Source of the DNA: Euryodendron excelsum | Taxonomy: Eukaryota > Streptophyta > Magnoliopsida > Ericales > Pentaphylacaceae | Assembly (NCBI GenBank): GCA_033060915.1 | Contig: CM065379.1 | Coordinates: forward strand, 34,263,318-34,327,317 | DNA length: 64,000 bases | Direction: 5' to 3' | Part shown: piece by piece, positions 59,991 through 64,000 of the stretch | Numbering within the stretch: position 1 is the stretch's first letter | Layout: every line of letters starts with the position of its first letter | The notes under the pieces: generated by a model | What the model was told of the DNA's origin: nothing | Database searches by the model: none | The model's input: only the letters and a program-made list of their open reading frames with translations | Translations under genes and position numbers: made by a program

Positions 59991-62628
59991 TAAGGGCTTT
60001 TGGAAAAAAGTTTGGAGTCACCACCTAACTTGATTAAGATAAGTTATGTCACCTAAAATTAAACACAATCCGAATATTACACTTAGGGTTTTTGAAAAGA
60101 TTTTGAAAACTTCTTCAAGAAATGGTTTTTAAGAAAATAGGTTATCTAGCAACTTTTGAAAATATTTAAGCCCTTTTTGAAAATAACTTCATTTAGTCTT
60201 TGAAAACAGTGATCTAGGTTCAGAGGTTAATCACGTGTAGGGAAGATACACTAAGCCATCACCCCACCCTGCCCTTATGGTATCTACATGTCTATTCACC
60301 CTAGGTTCACTCATTTGAAATTTTTGATTACTATATGTCCAAAACTATCCACTTTAGAGAAGAATTTTGAAAAGATGCTTGACATGGTGCATGATATGCA
60401 AGTGCAAGAAAAGACTTTAATTTTGAAATTAGATTTGAAAAGACTTGACTTGATTTTAAAACGAGTTTGAAAAGATAGATTTGATTTTTGAAAGAAAGTT
60501 TTAAAAATTGGAAATAGAGATTTAAAAATATATTTTTGAATTTGAAACTTGAAATAAAACATGGAATTGAATGTTTGAAAAAGGTTGTGGAATTGAAAAT
60601 TGGAAAAAAGGTATGACTACACTCATAAGAGTTGCCTACGTATCCCTTTTTGGGAATTATGTTAGTCGTAGTTCGGATAAGAGTCGGATTGAAAATAGAC
60701 AATTTGAGGTTTTGGAAAGTTTGATTTGAAAAAATTTGATTAGAAAAAGAGTTTGATTTGAGAAAAAGTTTGATTTGAACTTTGAATAAAAGATTTGAAA
60801 TCGAGATTGAACTCAGACCTAGAATTGAAATTGAAAGACGATTTGACCCTTGAAAAAGAGAACTTGGACTAGATTTGGAAAGATAGAGTTGAGTTTTAAA
60901 AACATTTTAAGTTTGAAATTGGAAAACCATCTTAGTTTAGAAAAGAGTTTTGAAAAATGGTTGAAACTTCCTAACTTTAGGGTTAGGGTTGAGCTAGGGT
61001 TTATGGTACCTAAAATTGGAACATGTAGTTGAATTGAAAAGGATTTGATTTAGATTTGGAAAGTTCGATTTTAGAAAGTTGGATTTTAAGAAAGGTTCGA
61101 ATTAGGAAAAGTTCATATAAGGAAAGGTTCGAATAACGAAAGAGTTGAAAAGAGATGTAATTTGATTTGATTTGAAAACACTTGACTTGAAATGATTTGG
61201 AAAGTTAGGGTTTGAGAAAAGATTGGACTTTGGAAAGCTTTGAATTTAGAAAGTTTGAACTTAAAGAAAGTTTCATTTTTGGAAAGTGCCAAATTAGGAA
61301 AGTTTCGGATTTAGAAAGTTTCGATTTAAGAAAATTTTGAATTTAGAAAGATTTGGAAAGTTGAGATTTAGAAAGTTGAAATTTTGAAAGGTTTGACATT
61401 AGGAAAGTTTAGAATTAGGAAATGATTGAATTAAGAAATATTTGATTTCTATTTCCAAAAAGAGATAATTTGATTTAGTTTCTAAAATTAGAGGATTTGA
61501 TTTGGTTCCCTAAATTGGAAAACTAGATTTGGTTTCCTAAGTTGGAGGACTAAATTTGACATGGATTTAGAAAGCTGAAGTTTTAGAAATCTTAGATTTG
61601 AAAAGCTATGATTTTGGTGTAGAAAAAAGATTTTGAAAATCTAAGATTTGATGTACAAAATAGAACTTGGAAACCTAAGATTTGATGTGAAAAAGGAAAG
61701 TGGAAATTAGGGTTTCCTAATTATTAGCTCTAGGACTTGGCTTGGACTCCAAGAAAAAGAGTTTTTGGAAAGTAAATCTTTTGAAGGGAGTTTTTAGGAG
61801 GGAAACTTGAAGAGTTTTTTTGAAAAGTAGAATTTTGAAGAGAGCTTTTTTGGAAAGAAATTTTTAGAAAATGAATTTTTGAAGGAAATTTTTGGAAAGG
61901 AGTTTTGAAAAGAAATTTTGGAGAGTGGAACTTTTGGAAAGAAAGTTTTTAGAAGGAGATTCTTGAAAGTGTTTTAGAAAGTAGATTAGAAAAGAAGTTT
62001 GGAAAGAGATTTGAAAAAGCGATTTGGAAAGGGAATGGAATATAGACTTTTACAAGTGTCAAAAAATATCTCACTTTCCTAAAATGACTCTAACTATAGG
62101 AAGATTAGAACAATTCTAGGATTGTGGTTTTGAAAACAACAAAGATTTGAAAGTATGGACCATCTTGGTCTCATTAAATATAACACCTTCCTAAAGTAAC
62201 CCAAACAATGGAATGGCTAAAATCACCTTGGGATTATGATTTTAACAAAATCGATTTTAGAGTTTACACCCAAAACTTATGTAACACTTTTCTAAAACAA
62301 CCCTAACCATGTTGTGGTTACAATTATCTTAAGATTGTGATTTTTGAAAATAAGTTTGAAAGAGAAGATTTTTAATGCAAGTTTTGTAAAAGATTTTGAT
62401 ACAAGTTTTGAAAACAAATTTAGAAAACGATTTTGAAGAGATGTATGTGTATGATATGCACAATACAAGTATGGTCGTGAATGTATATGGTTTAGGTTTC
62501 ACCACATAATTAAGGGAGCCGAATGCACATGGTCTATGGTTGAATTAGAAGAAAGCGCCCAACACGATGACTTTCAACCATTCTTCCTACACATGAACTG
62601 GGAAAACTCTTATTTCAAGCATGCAAAA

Positions 62629-62654
62629 GGGGGGGGGGGGGGGGGGGGGGGGGG
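62629..62654 (+). repeat. Homopolymer run of 26 G
   Basis: An uninterrupted G run follows AAGCATGCAAAA in the R4 LTR. The same place in other copies reads AAGAAGAGGAGG or AAGGAGAGGAGG (13480, 55910) or a short G run (26925-26935, 27095-27105). It is either a slippage expansion or a sequencing/assembly artefact. Confidence 0.9.
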
Positions 62655-63034
62655 AAGGGAGATGATAGGGGATTAAAATAGAAGAAAACCCAAATGGGTT
62701 AGGAGAGAGAAGAGAGAAGGGGGGAGGGGGGAATTGCATAAACGTAAATAGAAAACCAACCTTGTGTCCTCTTTGATTTGCTTTCTTTATTGCTTTATGT
62801 CGCTATGATCTTCAAAAGCTTCAAGATTGTAGCAACTTGAGTCTTCAATGGTCGGCTTGGAGGCTCGTATAGGCGTGTATAGATTGTATATATACTAGGG
62901 TTAAAGTATATGGGGGCTAGGGTTTGAAGAAGCCTAAGAAAACTAGGGTTTGGAGAGAGTTCAAAGTCTGTATATCGAGAGATAGAGTTTCTGAAGTTAG
63001 ATTGCCGACCTCTTTCGCGTAGGGGGAGGCACTA

Positions 63035-63150
63035 TATTTATAGACAGAGGATTGACCTGGCGCCTGTTGCACTGGCGTCAAGCTTAAATTCCTATTGGCG
63101 CTACTACTAGTGGCGTCAGGCTATTTTTTGGCTTGGCGCCACTAGCCATT
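63035..63150 (-). promoter_or_regulatory. R4 LTR promoter (minus strand)
   Basis: TATTTATA (63035-63042) is TATAAATA on the minus strand. Upstream to the right are CTGGCGCCTGTTGCACTGGCG, ACTACTAGTGGCGTC and GGCTATTTTTTGGC followed by TTGGCGCCACTAG. The stems are partly decayed but the three-unit order is kept. Confidence 0.6.
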
Positions 63151-64000
63151 TAGGAAATGTTTTAGGGCGGCAAAAAACATATATTCGACCCTTGATGCAC
63201 AAGGTAGAAGATTTGGGTGCCTGTCCTAGTCACTACTATGCAATTTTTGGCTTAGCTCCACTAAGAGTGACTTCGAAAGGTTTGGGAATGTTCCAGAAGG
63301 CCGGGAATGGTCCGGAGGGCCAAAAATGGGTAGAAACCCTTGAAATAATGTAATGGACTTGAAAAAGGATGTCGAGGTTGTTGAAATGGTCGACTGAGCC
63401 ACTAGAGGCAAAATAGTCATTTGGATCAAAAAATCACTAGAATGTACTCGAAATGACCCGAGAGAAGGCTTGAAACTTGGAAACACTACCTACAGTGTTC
63501 TGGGAGGTTTCCAATTTGATACCAAGAGCCGGCGTGGTTGGAAAAAACGACCGGCCCTCTAGGGGCAAAACGTTCATTTTGTATCGAGCTTGCCGGAATT
63601 GACTCGGAATGATCTTGAAATGCATCAAAAGACCAGAAATACTATTAGAACATCCCTGGAAGGTTACTAATTTGATACCCAAAGCCGGTGTGGTTCTTGG
63701 ATGCATTCGGATGCCTAGGGGCAAAATAGTCATTTTGACTGAATGGTCCCAGAATTAGTCCAGAACCGACTAGAAGGCATTTGAACATGTCAGATCGTCT
63801 TTGGAATGATCTTGAAAGGGTGAACTTACTACTCTAAGGACTTAAGTACTTTCTCAAGAAGCATGTTGAAAATGGTCTAATGAGCAGTTTGGTCATTTTT
63901 TACCAGAGTGGGCTAGCAGGCACTAATGTTGACCTGGGTTTTGAGTGTTTTCGCCACTCTGACGATCTGTGATGAGTTGGTTTCCAAAGGTATCTCATCT

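Larger units (their letters stand above)
58419..64000 (-). mobile_element. R4: LTR (minus strand), runs off window end, split by a foreign solo LTR
   Basis: Begins TGTCGCACCTCA (one terminal CpG lost). After removal of the 58550-59990 insertion it follows the subfamily A order: GAGTCACCACC (60013), GCCTACGTATCC block (about 60632), TTAGGAAAG-type U5 repeats (61060-61450), reversed TATAAATA at 63035-63042 and GGCGCC palindromes (63055-63150). Then come U3 units with GGGGCAAAA.GTCATTTTG. The window ends in U3, near the equivalent of 14790 in R1, so the LTR start and any internal region lie beyond. Confidence 0.85.

Noticed and set aside
58419..64000. R4 as the 5' LTR of R3
   Set aside because: No reversed PBS (complement of TGGCGACTCCACTGGGGA) lies just before 58419.

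Overview
The window is plant nuclear DNA. It holds one intact protein gene, an intronless RING-H2 ubiquitin ligase of the ATL family, followed by about 57 kb of nested LTR retrotransposons. I see no second functional gene, no tRNA or rRNA gene and nothing bacterial. The telo-box leaders, the plant Ty3/gypsy integrase remains, the Mutator-type miniature element and the ATL gene all point to an angiosperm with a repeat-rich genome. I cannot name the species.

Layout. 1-2539 is AT-rich upstream DNA with a G-box and a CT/AT core-promoter microsatellite. 2540-3796 is the ATL gene (ATL6/ATL31-like). 3797-6828 holds a MULE-type MITE (4878-5476, with TSD), a possible second MITE fragment and an LTR-like fragment cut at 6828. 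From 6829 to the window end almost everything belongs to one superfamily of retrotransposons with very long (about 4.1-5.4 kb) LTRs. In LTR orientation these begin TGTAAGCACCCC, end GGCGCGACA, are preceded by a purine tract (AGAAAAAGAGGGGCA) and, in the one intact case, are followed 2 nt later by a primer-binding site TGGCGACTCCACTGGGGA. Long LTRs, this PBS, satellite-like repeats next to the purine tract and an antisense extra ORF all fit the Tat/Ogre group of Ty3/gypsy elements.

Nesting, as read from termini, target-site duplications (TSDs) and continuity of the interrupted host sequence: R1 (minus strand) has its 3' LTR at 6829-15498 and is interrupted by solo LTR S1 (8135-12672, TSD AAGAT). 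R1 internal DNA (15499-23912) is interrupted by solo LTR S3 (18208-23269, TSD TTGAG). R2 (minus) has its 3' LTR at 23913-34465, interrupted by solo LTR S5 (27340-32493, TSD GCTTG). R2 internal DNA (34466-35006 and 51128-53229) is interrupted by F (plus strand, 35007-51127), which has two LTRs, a PBS and a purine tract but no recognisable gag-pol. R3 (minus) is a truncated LTR (53230 to about 56700) followed by a decayed integrase. R4 (minus) is an LTR from 58419 running off the window end, interrupted by a 1.44-kb solo LTR of a different family (58550-59990, TSD TAAGG).

The most interesting material is inside the retrotransposons. (1) In R2 an antisense, promoter-like cassette (34788-34873) copies the hairpin-hairpin-hairpin-TATA layout of the LTR promoters; past the F insertion it points to a decayed antisense ORF with plant-mobile-domain similarity (52053-53229), whose ATG directly follows a good 3' splice-site signature. 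(2) LTR promoters of two subfamilies carry the same three-hairpin layout built from unrelated sequence. (3) U3 hairpins in the second subfamily show paired changes that keep the stems complementary.
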